From Sporosarcina sp. Marseille-Q4063 (GTDB taxonomy: Bacteria > Bacillota > Bacilli > Bacillales_A > Planococcaceae): 64,000 nt of DNA. Of this stretch, positions 55,640 to 63,709 are shown in pieces. The notes under the pieces are model-generated. The model was given only the letters and a program-made list of their open reading frames with translations, was not told where the DNA came from and did not search any database. A program made the translations under genes and the position numbers. How positions within the stretch are numbered: the first letter of the stretch is position 1; the number at the start of each line of letters is the position of its first letter. The DNA is taken from contig NZ_CP070502.1 of assembly GCF_018309085.1 (NCBI RefSeq), forward strand, positions 868,001 to 932,000. The letters are read 5' to 3'.

Positions 55640-57547
55640 TTATGCAAGCTGTGGATTATTCTTTTTAAGCATCCCTGCAAGTAGCGCAGTGACAATTGTT
55701 CCGATTACTATCGCAAGCGCGTACAGCAATATGCTTCCAATGCCGCCCTCGACTAGCCCCATGACAAACACGCCGCCATGCGGTGCACGTAAAGCAATGT
55801 CAAAGAACATCGAAAGTCCGCCTGTAACAGCAGCACCCGCGACCGACGCAGGTATCACACGGGCCGGATCCGCTGCTGCAAACGGAATTACACCTTCCGT
55901 TATAAAGCACGCTCCGAGAACATACGCGGTTTTACCCGCTTCTCTTTCCTGCTTCGTAAAACGATTTTTAAATAATGTCGTTGCAAGAGCGATTCCAAGC
56001 GGCGGGACCATTCCAGCTGCCATTACCGCCGCGATGAACGTGAAGTTTTGAGCGTCAAGCATCGCAATTCCAAATGTATACGCTGCTTTATTTATCGGAC
56101 CGCCCAAATCGATTGCCATCATCGCTCCTAATACGATCCCAACTAACACAACATTTGTACCGCCAAGCCCTTCCAAAAACGAAGTCAACCCCGTATAAAT
56201 CTTTGTTAATGGTGGATTAATAACCATCATGGCCAACCCTGTAAATGCAATACTAAATACCGGGAAAAACAAAACCGGCTTTAACCCTTCAAGCGCATCT
56301 GGTAATTTCGAAAACATTTTCTTGACGAACAACGTTAAATATCCTGCAAGAAATCCTGCGATTAATCCGCCTAAAAATCCAGATCCACCAGCTGCTCCTT
56401 CTACTCCGGTAACTGTAATGGCGATCAATCCACCAACCATTCCCGGTGCAAAAGCAGGACGGTCCGCGATACTTGAGGCGATGAATCCCGCTAACACAGG
56501 AACCATCAAGAAGAAAGCCTTACCTCCGCCGATTTCGCTCAGCATTGCCGCAAATGCATTGTATTCAGGACTGTCCGGATTACCCGACTCGATTCCCCAG
56601 AAAAATGACAATGCAATTAATATTCCGCCCCCAACAACAAATGGGAGCATATTGGAAACACCGTTCATCAAATGCTTATAAAACCCGCCCCGCGACTCAG
56701 TTTTCTCATCGTCACCTTTACCATCATGTTTATAAATCGGCGCATCAATATTGACTGCTCGATTTAATATATCCTCAGTTTCATAGATTGCTTTACCGAC
56801 AGGGATTTGGATAACAGGCTTTCCGTTAAAGCGCGCCATCTCAACTTTTGTATCGGCAGCTACAATAATTGCATCCGCTTCCGCAATCTCTGCATCCGTT
56901 AATCGATTTTTCACGCCGCTCGAACCATTCGTTTCAACTTTAATCGAAATGCCCATTTTTTTCGCAGTTTCAGAGAGTTTCTCTGCAGCCATAAATGTAT
57001 GCGCAATTCCCGTCGGACAAGCTGTAACCGCAAGTATCTTCCCAGCCGTTTGCGAAGCTTCTTCAACTACTTCTTCCGGTCCGTCTACCTCGACTTCTTT
57101 TTCATTGACAATCGCTAACAACTCTTCCTTCGACGTTGCGGCAAGCAGTTTTTCTCTAAATTGATCATCCATCAAAAAAGTCGCCAGTCTGGAAAGCGCT
57201 TCCAGGTGATCATTGTTTGCACCATCACTTGCCGCAATCATGAAGAAAATATGCGCAGGTTGTCCATCAAGAGATTCAAAGTCGATTCCTTCAGTTGATC
57301 GACCGAACGCAATTGCCGGTTTTTTCACGGCAGCAGACTTCGCATGAGGAATTGCAATCCCATCGCCGATTCCCGTCGTGCTCTGCTCTTCACGCGCTAA
57401 AATATCCGCCATAAACGAAGCTTTGTCATTTAACGTTCCCGCTTCGTCGAGTTGCGTAACCAATTCTTTTAATATATCCGGCTTCGACTTAGATTGGACA
57501 TCTAGAATAATCGTTTCTTCTCGTAATAAATCCGTGATTTTCATCAT
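55640..57547 (-). CDS. fruA: PTS fructose-specific EIIABC
   Basis: 635-residue fructose permease. EIIA domain with phospho-His in GIAIPHAKS (about 65), EIIB with phospho-Cys in VTACPTGIAHTFMA (about 176), then a nine-or-so helix EIIC domain (about 295-630). Forms fructose-1-phosphate on import. The first of two ATGs has GAAGGG 8 bases upstream; the start overlaps fruK by 4 bp. Last gene of fruR-fruK-fruA. Confidence 0.96.
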   Translation of the reverse strand: MMKITDLLREETIILDVQSKSKPDILKELVTQLDEAGTLNDKASFMADILAREEQSTTGIGDGIAIPHAKSAAVKKPAIAFGRSTEGIDFESLDGQPAHIFFMIAASDGANNDHLEALSRLATFLMDDQFREKLLAATSKEELLAIVNEKEVEVDGPEEVVEEASQTAGKILAVTACPTGIAHTFMAAEKLSETAKKMGISIKVETNGSSGVKNRLTDAEIAEADAIIVAADTKVEMARFNGKPVIQIPVGKAIYETEDILNRAVNIDAPIYKHDGKGDDEKTESRGGFYKHLMNGVSNMLPFVVGGGILIALSFFWGIESGNPDSPEYNAFAAMLSEIGGGKAFFLMVPVLAGFIASSIADRPAFAPGMVGGLIAITVTGVEGAAGGSGFLGGLIAGFLAGYLTLFVKKMFSKLPDALEGLKPVLFFPVFSIAFTGLAMMVINPPLTKIYTGLTSFLEGLGGTNVVLVGIVLGAMMAIDLGGPINKAAYTFGIAMLDAQNFTFIAAVMAAGMVPPLGIALATTLFKNRFTKQEREAGKTAYVLGACFITEGVIPFAAADPARVIPASVAGAAVTGGLSMFFDIALRAPHGGVFVMGLVEGGIGSILLYALAIVIGTIVTALLAGMLKKNNPQLA

Positions 57548-58473
57548 CGCTCATTCCCTTCTGTAATTGAACCGATTGTTATTTGTTCCAGCAATTGATC
57601 GACATCGTTTTTCTCGCATAAATCGGATGAAAAAGCAGTCGCGCTTCCGCTAGCCACTCCGTAGCGAAACGCCTCAGTCGCATCTTCATTTTTCGTAAAT
57701 GAAGCTAAAAACCCAGCAACTAGTGAATCTCCAGCGCCGACCGTATTAACGACTTGCCCTTTTGGCGCCTCTGCAAATAACGCTAAATCCCTCGTCACAA
57801 GCAAAGCACCTTCGCCGCCCATCGAAACAACAACATGCTGAATTCCCTTTCCAACAAGTTTCTTCGCGAAGTGTAAAGCTTCTTCCTTAGTCGATATTTC
57901 GGTATCAAAAAGTTCTCCAAGTTCTTCAATATTCGGTTTGATAAGAAACGGTTTCGTGTGAATTAAATCTTTCAACGCAGCCCCTGATGTATCTAAAACA
58001 AACTTGATGTTGTTTTTCTCACAAATAGCCGCAAGTTTCTCGAAAAATAAAGTTGGAATTGAATCCGTTAAACTTCCCGCCAATACGAACCAGTCACCGG
58101 ATGTCATCGCTTTCACTTTTTCAAGCAACTCGTTTTGTTGAAGAGCATTGATACTCGGTCCCGGGCCGTTCAACTCAGACTCTTCCGCCGCTTTAACTTT
58201 CACATTGATGCGTGTAATATCTTCCGTTTGAATAAAATCAGTCCGTATTCCCTCTTCTTTAAGAAAGTCAGTAATATATTGACCCGTGAAACCACCAATA
58301 TAACCAAGCGCAATGCTGCTTGTCCCTAATCTTCCAAGCACCCGCGAAACGTTTATCCCTTTACCGCCGGGATAATAAAACACATCAGACGTGCGGTTCA
58401 ATTCCCCCAATCGTAATTCAGGCAAAAAGGTCGTGTAGTCAAGACTAGGCGTAATCGTGCATGTATAAATCAT
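57544..58473 (-). CDS. fruK: 1-phosphofructokinase
   Basis: PfkB-family kinase, 309 residues, turning fructose-1-phosphate into fructose-1,6-bisphosphate. N-terminal GGKGINVSRVL and C-terminal NTVGAGDSLVAGF (anion hole and catalytic Asp) are intact. Overlaps fruR by 4 bp (ATGA) and fruA by 4 bp, consistent with translational coupling. Confidence 0.95.
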   Translation of the reverse strand: MIYTCTITPSLDYTTFLPELRLGELNRTSDVFYYPGGKGINVSRVLGRLGTSSIALGYIGGFTGQYITDFLKEEGIRTDFIQTEDITRINVKVKAAEESELNGPGPSINALQQNELLEKVKAMTSGDWFVLAGSLTDSIPTLFFEKLAAICEKNNIKFVLDTSGAALKDLIHTKPFLIKPNIEELGELFDTEISTKEEALHFAKKLVGKGIQHVVVSMGGEGALLVTRDLALFAEAPKGQVVNTVGAGDSLVAGFLASFTKNEDATEAFRYGVASGSATAFSSDLCEKNDVDQLLEQITIGSITEGNER

Positions 58474-59222
58474 GTTAAAACCACCTTCACTGTTGTCTGT
58501 TTCTCTAATTTTTCAAGCGACTTGTTTTCTAGTTTTCCCGTCAGTAAAGTCGCATTTTTTATGTCGTCAACTTTTGCAAAGCTTACTTTTTCGCATTTTG
58601 AATGATCTGCTAGGACATATGTTTTTTCAGCAAGCTTGCTCGCAAGTTGTTTAACAGCAGCTTCTTCAGGATCCGGCGTCGTGTAGCCAAACGCTTCATG
58701 GAAACCATTCGCACCTAAGAAACATTTATCAAAACGATAGTTTTCCAATGATTGAATCGTTTGAGGCCCGACAAGCGCGCTAGTTTTCCCTTTGACATAA
58801 CCGCCTGTTAAATACGTAGTAATCCCATGCTTTATTAAACTATCCACATGAGTGAGACCATTTGTCACCACGACAACTTCTTTATTGCTCAAAAAAGAAA
58901 TCATTTGAAATGTTGTCGTGCCCGCATCAAGATAAATACAATCTTCATCTTCAATTAACGATACTGCATATTTTGCAATTTCAATTTTCTCTTGAAGGTT
59001 TCTGGTTGATTTATCTACAATGCTATGTTCATGTCGTTTTCGTTCATTTACAGTCGCTCCGCCGTGAATTCTCGTTAACTTTTGTCGATTTTCAAGTTCC
59101 GTTAAATCACGGCGAATTGTTGACTCTGATGCATTCGTTATATCAATTACATCTTGTATTTTAATCGTTTTCTTTTCGGCCAATAAATTTAAAATCACTT
59201 CTTGTCGTTCAGTCGTTAACAA
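58470..59222 (-). CDS. fruR: DeoR-family fructose operon repressor
   Basis: 250 residues, as B. subtilis FruR. N-terminal DeoR helix-turn-helix (TERQEVILNLLAEKKTIK, ASESTIRRDL), then a sugar-phosphate-sensing ISOCOT domain with DAGTTTFQM and TNGL. TTG 59222 is chosen because GAGGTGG sits 7 bases upstream; the frame from 59294 would include that site and the promoter. Fructose-1-phosphate is the expected inducer. Confidence 0.93.
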   Translation of the reverse strand: MLTTERQEVILNLLAEKKTIKIQDVIDITNASESTIRRDLTELENRQKLTRIHGGATVNERKRHEHSIVDKSTRNLQEKIEIAKYAVSLIEDEDCIYLDAGTTTFQMISFLSNKEVVVVTNGLTHVDSLIKHGITTYLTGGYVKGKTSALVGPQTIQSLENYRFDKCFLGANGFHEAFGYTTPDPEEAAVKQLASKLAEKTYVLADHSKCEKVSFAKVDDIKNATLLTGKLENKSLEKLEKQTTVKVVLT

Positions 59223-59280
59223 GCCAACACCACCTCGATTATGCTTTATAAATTTATAATAGCGAAATAAAACTTCAAAG

Positions 59281-59307
59281 TCAATCACGTTCAATCAAAA
59301 TCAGTCA
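59281..59307. promoter_or_regulatory. Candidate FruR operator: three heptamers at 10-bp steps
   Basis: TCAATCA (59281), TCAATCA (59291) and TCAGTCA (59301) lie exactly one helical turn apart, 59 bp before the fruR start. On the operon strand they read TGATTGA/TGACTGA. Direct repeats of this kind are typical of DeoR-family operators. Confidence 0.6.
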
Positions 59308-59316
59308 AAGCACAAA

Positions 59317-59356
59317 TTAAAAAAGGATTGGAATCCATAGTTGAATTCCAATCCTT
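59317..59356 (-). terminator. Terminator of the intracellular protease gene
   Basis: Perfect arms AAGGATTGGAAT and ATTCCAATCCTT with a minus-strand T-run. Confidence 0.92.
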
Positions 59357-59373
59357 ATAATTTACTATAAATA

Positions 59374-60360
59374 TCAAATTAAAGACTTTTTAGTAGAGCA
59401 GTCTTTTAAAACCATATTTACAAATTCTTGATCAAATACCTTTTCAAGATGCTCTAAGACTGTTAAATAGATAACCCCGTTCCCCTCGAGTTTTGGAGAA
59501 AAGCCGAGTGGAACAGTTCTTTTGATTAGTTGAGCGTACAACTCCGGCTCCGAAAGTTCTCTGCCGAAATAATTATTAGCCCAGACCTTAATGAGTGCCA
59601 GTGCTCCGGAAACATGAGGAGCAGCCATGGATGTTCCGCTTAAGGCAGCATATTCCCCATTTAAATACGTTGATAAAATTTCTTCCCCCGGCGCCACTAA
59701 ATCAATTTCATCGTGAGAACTTGTAAAATCGCTAGAAAGACGTTCAAAATTAATAGCGCCTACACAAATAACCTCATTATAGCGGCCTGGATATGCGAAT
59801 TCATCTGTACGATCATTGCCATCTCCATCATTTCCAGCAGCACAAACGACCAAGATATTATTCAGAACTGCTAGTTTTATTGCTTCATAAAGTTCATGAT
59901 TGTCATCGGGTCCTCCAAGCGACATTGAAATAATATCTGCTCTTTGTTCAATTGCATAATGAATACCAGCGATGATCCAATCATGTTGGCCTGAACCGTT
60001 TTCGTTAAGAACTTTCACAATCAACAAATTGGCTTCTGGAGCTACTCCAACTACGCCATCATTAGTTTCACTTGCAGCAATCGTCCCAGATATATGGGTG
60101 CCATGCCCATTATAGTCATTATATATTTCAGGATTACCACCATCATCATCTGTAAAATTTTTCCCGCCAATAATACGGTCTTTTAAATTAGGATGATCTA
60201 AATCACATCCTGTATCCAATACTGCAATTGTCACACCTTCCCCTTTCGTTTCCGGCCAAATTTTCGGAGCCTGAATCAATTCAATCCCTTTCGGCACTTC
60301 ATTTACTTCATTTACCTGTTGATTTATCTGGTATGGAATAACACGAACAAATCGCTTCAT
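59374..60360 (-). CDS. ispA: Intracellular subtilisin-type serine protease
   Basis: 328-residue S8 protease without signal peptide. Catalytic Asp in VLDTGCDLDHP, His in YNGHGTHISG and Ser in SGTSMAAPHVSG. The N-terminus carries the short inhibitory extension of ISPs (VIPYQINQQVNEVNEVPKGI), close to the LIPY motif of B. subtilis IspA. ISPs degrade cytosolic protein, notably at sporulation. ATG 60360 follows GAGGAGG by 6 bases. Confidence 0.93.
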   Translation of the reverse strand: MKRFVRVIPYQINQQVNEVNEVPKGIELIQAPKIWPETKGEGVTIAVLDTGCDLDHPNLKDRIIGGKNFTDDDGGNPEIYNDYNGHGTHISGTIAASETNDGVVGVAPEANLLIVKVLNENGSGQHDWIIAGIHYAIEQRADIISMSLGGPDDNHELYEAIKLAVLNNILVVCAAGNDGDGNDRTDEFAYPGRYNEVICVGAINFERLSSDFTSSHDEIDLVAPGEEILSTYLNGEYAALSGTSMAAPHVSGALALIKVWANNYFGRELSEPELYAQLIKRTVPLGFSPKLEGNGVIYLTVLEHLEKVFDQEFVNMVLKDCSTKKSLI

Positions 60361-60726
60361 TTTTCTCCTCCTCATACTTTAATATTAATAGGTAAATCCC
60401 TTATTCCTCCGATAAAGTAAAACGACGTGAAATAATGCGATTGTTTAATTGAATAAAAACGAAGAGTTAAAAAAGTTTAGGTCAACCATTTAGAGCAATG
60501 ACGAAAGAAAATAGTAGCATTCACACATGTCAGGAGATAAAGTTACACAGAGTCAATTAGAGGCAATGAAATCAACGATGAACAACCAGCTCTGCAGGTT
60601 TCATTGATGACATACTTGAGGTTATTCTTTGGTTACCCACTTAGAAAACATTCAAACCATATAATGTAGAATATTTTTTTACCCGGTATGAAAGTTAAGA
60701 GAATATGAAAACAAACCTGAAGTGTT
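60361..60726. other. 366-bp spacer between the protease and pcp genes
   Basis: No convincing open frame, hairpin or repeat was recognised. Only the protease promoter region (right of 60361) is expected here. Confidence 0.4.
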
Positions 60727-61341
60727 TTAGGATTCGTCGGAACCCAACACTTCAATGCATACAGAAATACCTTTTTTCAAATCGTCATGCGACCAACTTG
60801 GAATCCCTCCGTGCTGAATCGCCAATTCATGCGACGCTGGAATATGAATAAAACCGCATTTCATATTCGGTTGATTCATGTCCGCATAATGAAGTGCCTC
60901 GTACATGACGTTATTGCATAAATAAGTCCCTGCGGTATTAGAAATCGCTGCAGGCAACCCTGATTCTTGTAGGCGATTAACCATTTCTCGAATAGGTAAT
61001 GACGTGAAATAACCGTCATCTCCATCAACCCGTATCGCTTCGTCAGTAGGCTTATTTCCCTCGTTATCAACATCCCCGTCTTTGACATTAATCGCGATTC
61101 GTTCAGGCGTTATCTTATAGCGACCGCCTGCAAGTCCTAGGGATATAACCGCATCGGGTTGAATCCTTTCAATATGCGTCAGTAATTGGCTGCCTGATGA
61201 AGCAAAATCAACACGTAAAATTTCACTATGGATTTTATAGTTTCCAATAATCTCGCCGTGTAATTCTCGGGCAATTTTCATCGTCGGATTCACTGTGAAT
61301 TTCAAGAAAGGTTCAAATCCCGTTAAGAGTAGTGTTTTCAT
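60727..61341 (-). CDS. pcp: Pyrrolidone-carboxylate peptidase
   Basis: Cysteine peptidase (C15) of 204 residues that removes N-terminal pyroglutamate. Catalytic Glu in ITPERIAINV, Cys in NTAGTYLCNNVMY and His in GFIHIPASHE. N-terminal LLTGFEPFLKFTVNP is typical. ATG 61341 is preferred to 61347 because AAGGTGG then lies 7 bases upstream. Single gene. Confidence 0.95.
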   Translation of the reverse strand: MKTLLLTGFEPFLKFTVNPTMKIARELHGEIIGNYKIHSEILRVDFASSGSQLLTHIERIQPDAVISLGLAGGRYKITPERIAINVKDGDVDNEGNKPTDEAIRVDGDDGYFTSLPIREMVNRLQESGLPAAISNTAGTYLCNNVMYEALHYADMNQPNMKCGFIHIPASHELAIQHGGIPSWSHDDLKKGISVCIEVLGSDES

Positions 61342-61412
61342 TCCCATTCCACCTTTATATTTAATTAGAAAAAAAGATATTCTCTAGTTAAGGAGAATAT
61401 CTTTATGGTTAA

Positions 61413-61652
61413 TTAAGCAATATTATAAAATGTTTTCGCTTTTTCTAGAAACGGCAGATCTTCATCAAGTAAATCCTCTTCGTGGTAAATCGCTTCAACC
61501 GGACATGCTGCTACACAAGCCCCGCAATCTATACAAACATCTGGGTCGATGAAGAACTGATCTTCGCCCTCTTCGATACAATCAACTGGACATACCATAA
61601 CGCAATCCGCTGCTTTTTCTGTAATACAAGCAGATGTTATCACATAGGCCAT
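61413..61652 (-). CDS. 7Fe-type ferredoxin
   Basis: 79-residue electron carrier with two clusters. The first motif reads [14 protein letters not shown] with the second Cys of the usual CxxC replaced by Glu, as in 7Fe ([3Fe-4S][4Fe-4S]) ferredoxins. The second, [12 protein letters not shown], is complete. Acidic C-terminal tail. ATG 61652 gives 8-base spacing to GGGGG. Partner enzymes are not encoded nearby. Confidence 0.92.
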   Translation of the reverse strand: MAYVITSACITEKAADCVMVCPVDCIEEGEDQFFIDPDVCIDCGACVAACPVEAIYHEEDLLDEDLPFLEKAKTFYNIA

Positions 61653-61771
61653 CATATACGCCCCCTTTACAATTTTTCAGCTTCACGCTAGCTTCTATTA
61701 GTAAGTTTAATATACTTTACGTGAAATAAAAACCCTAATGTTTGTATTTAATGTGACTCAAAATAACAATG

Positions 61772-61800
61772 TTGACATTCACAAGTAAATACGGTATAGT
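61772..61800 (+). promoter_or_regulatory. Consensus SigA promoter of an orphan RNA gene
   Basis: TTGACA (61772-61777), 17-bp spacer, TATAGT (61795-61800), reading away from the ferredoxin gene. Start of transcription expected near 61807. One of the best promoter matches in the window although no ordinary gene lies downstream on this strand. Confidence 0.85.
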
Positions 61801-61806
61801 TAATCA

Positions 61807-62095
61807 GTTAAGAAGTTGGGTAACAAATGAGATTTGATGTTCTGGCATTCTACGTAATGTTTTTGATATACTTATTCACACTGGCGCGACTATAGGGTCG
61901 CAAGGACGTAAAAGTAGGTAGGGTTTACGTTGCTTAGGTAGAAAACGCCGAGTGGAGCAAATTACCGCGGTTAAGAAAGTTCATACTTTCTATGGAAATT
62001 AATCTCTCAAACACTTGAGATGAAAAATCAATTCAAAAATTTAATGTTACCTAAAATAAACAAAGGGGTATTCTCAAATCGAGAATATCCCTTTT
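61807..62095 (+). ncRNA. Putative structured ~290-nt RNA of unknown family
   Basis: From the promoter to the terminator at 62062-62095 there is no ordinary gene. A three-way junction can be drawn: P1 CACTGGCG (61879-61886) with CGCC-AGTG (61946-61954); P2 CGAC/GTCG (61887-61900); P3 ACGTAAA/TTTACGT (61906-61930). Downstream hairpins GAAAGT/ACTTTC (61975-61990) and CTCAA/TTGAG (62006-62018). P1 and P3 are long enough to be deliberate. A 22-codon hydrophobic frame (61827-61895) lies at the 5' side. Not recognisable as 6S, SRP, tmRNA, RNase P or a standard riboswitch. Confidence 0.6.
62062..62095. terminator. Bidirectional terminator
   Basis: AAAGGGGTATTCTC and GAGAATATCCCTTT arms end the plus-strand RNA and the minus-strand small membrane protein gene. 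Confidence 0.9.
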
Positions 62096-62100
62096 CCAAT

Positions 62101-62289
62101 TTAATCTTTATTTCTCTTTGTTTCTTCCCGGATATAAAGTAAAATCATTAGAGCCCCCGCAGCGTTCAATGTAATATTTATAGTGAAGAATATTGTCCAC
62201 AATCCCGGAGATAACGTAAAAACTTTGGAGAATACATAGATAACCATCGCTAGAACAATTAGTATAAACCCAGTATTCCTCTTCTTCAT
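62101..62289 (-). CDS. Small two-helix membrane protein
   Basis: 62 residues, two membrane helices (about 7-26 and 34-52) with a charged end YIREETKRNKD. GAGGTGTG precedes the ATG by 7 bases. Lies 21 bp upstream of, and in the same direction as, the preceding metA stop, so possibly co-transcribed with metA. No family recognised. Confidence 0.72.
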   Translation of the reverse strand: MKKRNTGFILIVLAMVIYVFSKVFTLSPGLWTIFFTINITLNAAGALMILLYIREETKRNKD

Positions 62290-62310
62290 TGCAAATCACA
62301 CCTCAATCTT

Positions 62311-63219
62311 TCATTTCCATTCAAAAGGTGTTTCTTGGTATACATAATAATTCAACCAATTCGAAAAGAGTAAATGTGTATGAGATCTCCATGTATTTAA
62401 TGGTTTCTTTGTCGGATCATCATTCGGAAAGTAATTTTCCGGAACATTGATATCGATGCCTTTCGCTACATCTCTTTCATATTCTTCAGCAAGCGTACCC
62501 GCATCGTATTCCAAATGTCCGGTTAGCATGATATGTTTATCATCATTTGACATGACAATAAATGCGCCCGCATCATCGGATTCAGCTAGCAATGTCAAAT
62601 TCGGATTCTTTTTAATTTCTTCAGAAGAAACAGTCGTATAGCGTGAATGCGGTGCGTTAAATTCATCATTAAACCCTTGAACAAGTTTTACTGTGACATC
62701 TGACAAACTATGATTGAACACGCCAGAACATTTTTCGGGCAACTCATATTTATCAATTCCATAATGGTGATAAAGCGCGGCCTGTGCCCCCCAACAAATA
62801 TGTAAAACCGACGTCACATTGTCCTTCGACCAGTCCATTATCTTTGTTAATTCACTCCAATAATTAACATCCTCAAATTGTAAATGTTCAATCGGCGCAC
62901 CCGTTATGATTAATCCATCAAATCGACGACCCTTTACATCTTCAAATGTTTCATAATAGTTATCTAGATGCGATTTGCTAATATTTTTCGAGTTGTGGGT
63001 TGCTGTATATAAAAACGTCACATTCACTTGAAGCGGCGTATTCCCCAACAAGCGCAACAATTGCAACTCCGTACGTTCTTTTTCAGGCATCAAATTCAAA
63101 ATCGCGATATTAAGCGGTCGAATATCTTGCATTTTCGCACGATCTTCATCCATGACAAATATCTTTTCTTCCTTTAATAACTGTCGTGCCGGCAATCCTT
63201 TAGGTATATTTATCGGCAA
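62311..63219 (-). CDS. metA: Homoserine O-acetyltransferase, MetA type
   Basis: Activates homoserine for methionine synthesis. 302 residues. Catalytic Cys142 (HICWGAQ) and the His-x-Glu of GHLEYD. Residue 111 is Glu (GAPIEH); in this family Glu111 selects acetyl-CoA and Gly111 (E. coli) succinyl-CoA, so the product is predicted to be O-acetylhomoserine. TTG start with GGGGAG 7-8 bases upstream. No S-box was found in its leader. Confidence 0.94.
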   Translation of the reverse strand: MPINIPKGLPARQLLKEEKIFVMDEDRAKMQDIRPLNIAILNLMPEKERTELQLLRLLGNTPLQVNVTFLYTATHNSKNISKSHLDNYYETFEDVKGRRFDGLIITGAPIEHLQFEDVNYWSELTKIMDWSKDNVTSVLHICWGAQAALYHHYGIDKYELPEKCSGVFNHSLSDVTVKLVQGFNDEFNAPHSRYTTVSSEEIKKNPNLTLLAESDDAGAFIVMSNDDKHIMLTGHLEYDAGTLAEEYERDVAKGIDINVPENYFPNDDPTKKPLNTWRSHTHLLFSNWLNYYVYQETPFEWK

Positions 63220-63348
63220 ATAAACTCTCCCCTTTTACCTTTTCATTATATGTATTTAGCATTTCTCAATAGTATACACTATTTTCGATTAATTCGAGTA
63301 AAGTGAAATTTTCCTTCTGATTTATTGTGAATTGACTTCGTTAATAAT

Positions 63349-63472
63349 TTTGCTTGCAGTCAGAAGTGATTTGCTTGCACTCCGATGGGTTTTCCTTGCA
63401 CTCTTAAACGGTTTGTTTGCACTCATATGCCATTTGCTTGCACTCAAAAGATTTTGCTTGCAAGTCGGGACC
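63349..63472 (+). repeat. Six-unit ~21-bp tandem array, copy D
   Basis: Cores at 63354, 63375, 63396, 63417, 63438 and 63458, spacings 21,21,21,21,20. Units 3 and 4 carry the TTTCC and TTTGT variants also seen in copy C at the same positions; unit 5 ends CAAAAGAT. Terminal TTGCAAGTCGGGACC. Confidence 0.9.
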
Positions 63473-63552
63473 TTCTAACCATGAAAAAATGACTCGAAAG
63501 CAACTTAGCCGATAAGACAACACTTAATGACACCTTTTTTATAATGAAGTTA

Positions 63553-63613
63553 GTTGATTGGAGTGGAGGCGGTGATGCCCGCAGGAAAGCCTCCACCCGA
63601 AACGGAAATCAAC
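63553..63613. repeat. Hairpin element of the GTTGATT...AATCAAC type
   Basis: Ends GTTGATT (63553-63559) and AATCAAC (63607-63613), inner arms GTGGAGGC (63563-63570) and GCCTCCAC (63589-63596), with CGGAAATCAAC at the right end. It looks like a short member of an abundant Bacillaceae intergenic repeat remembered as GTTGATTGGAGCGGAAGG...GCGGAAATCAAC. Follows array D by 80 bp. Confidence 0.6.
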
Positions 63614-63622
63614 GCATCAATT

Positions 63623-63664
63623 AAAAAACGAGCACCTGAAAAACGAACAGTTCAAGTGTACTCG
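63623..63664 (-). terminator. Terminator of the ABC exporter gene
   Basis: Arms CGAGCACCTGAA and TTCAAGTG-CTCG (one mismatch, TA bulge) with a minus-strand T-run; very similar in layout to the terminator at 13652. Confidence 0.75.
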
Positions 63665-63709
63665 CTAAAGTTATAAATATTTTTCATCTTACTTCTAGAT
63701 TTCCAGTAT

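Noticed and set aside
56229..56681. 150-codon plus-strand frame inside fruA
   Set aside because: Antisense shadow of the EIIC membrane domain, whose codon pattern yields long Pro/Asn-rich frames on the other strand.
61879..61954. Cyclic-di-GMP (GEMM-I) riboswitch
   Set aside because: GGACGTAAA and TAGGTAG look superficially similar, but ACGTAAA pairs with TTTACGT, the GNRA tetraloop/receptor is missing and no plus-strand gene follows.
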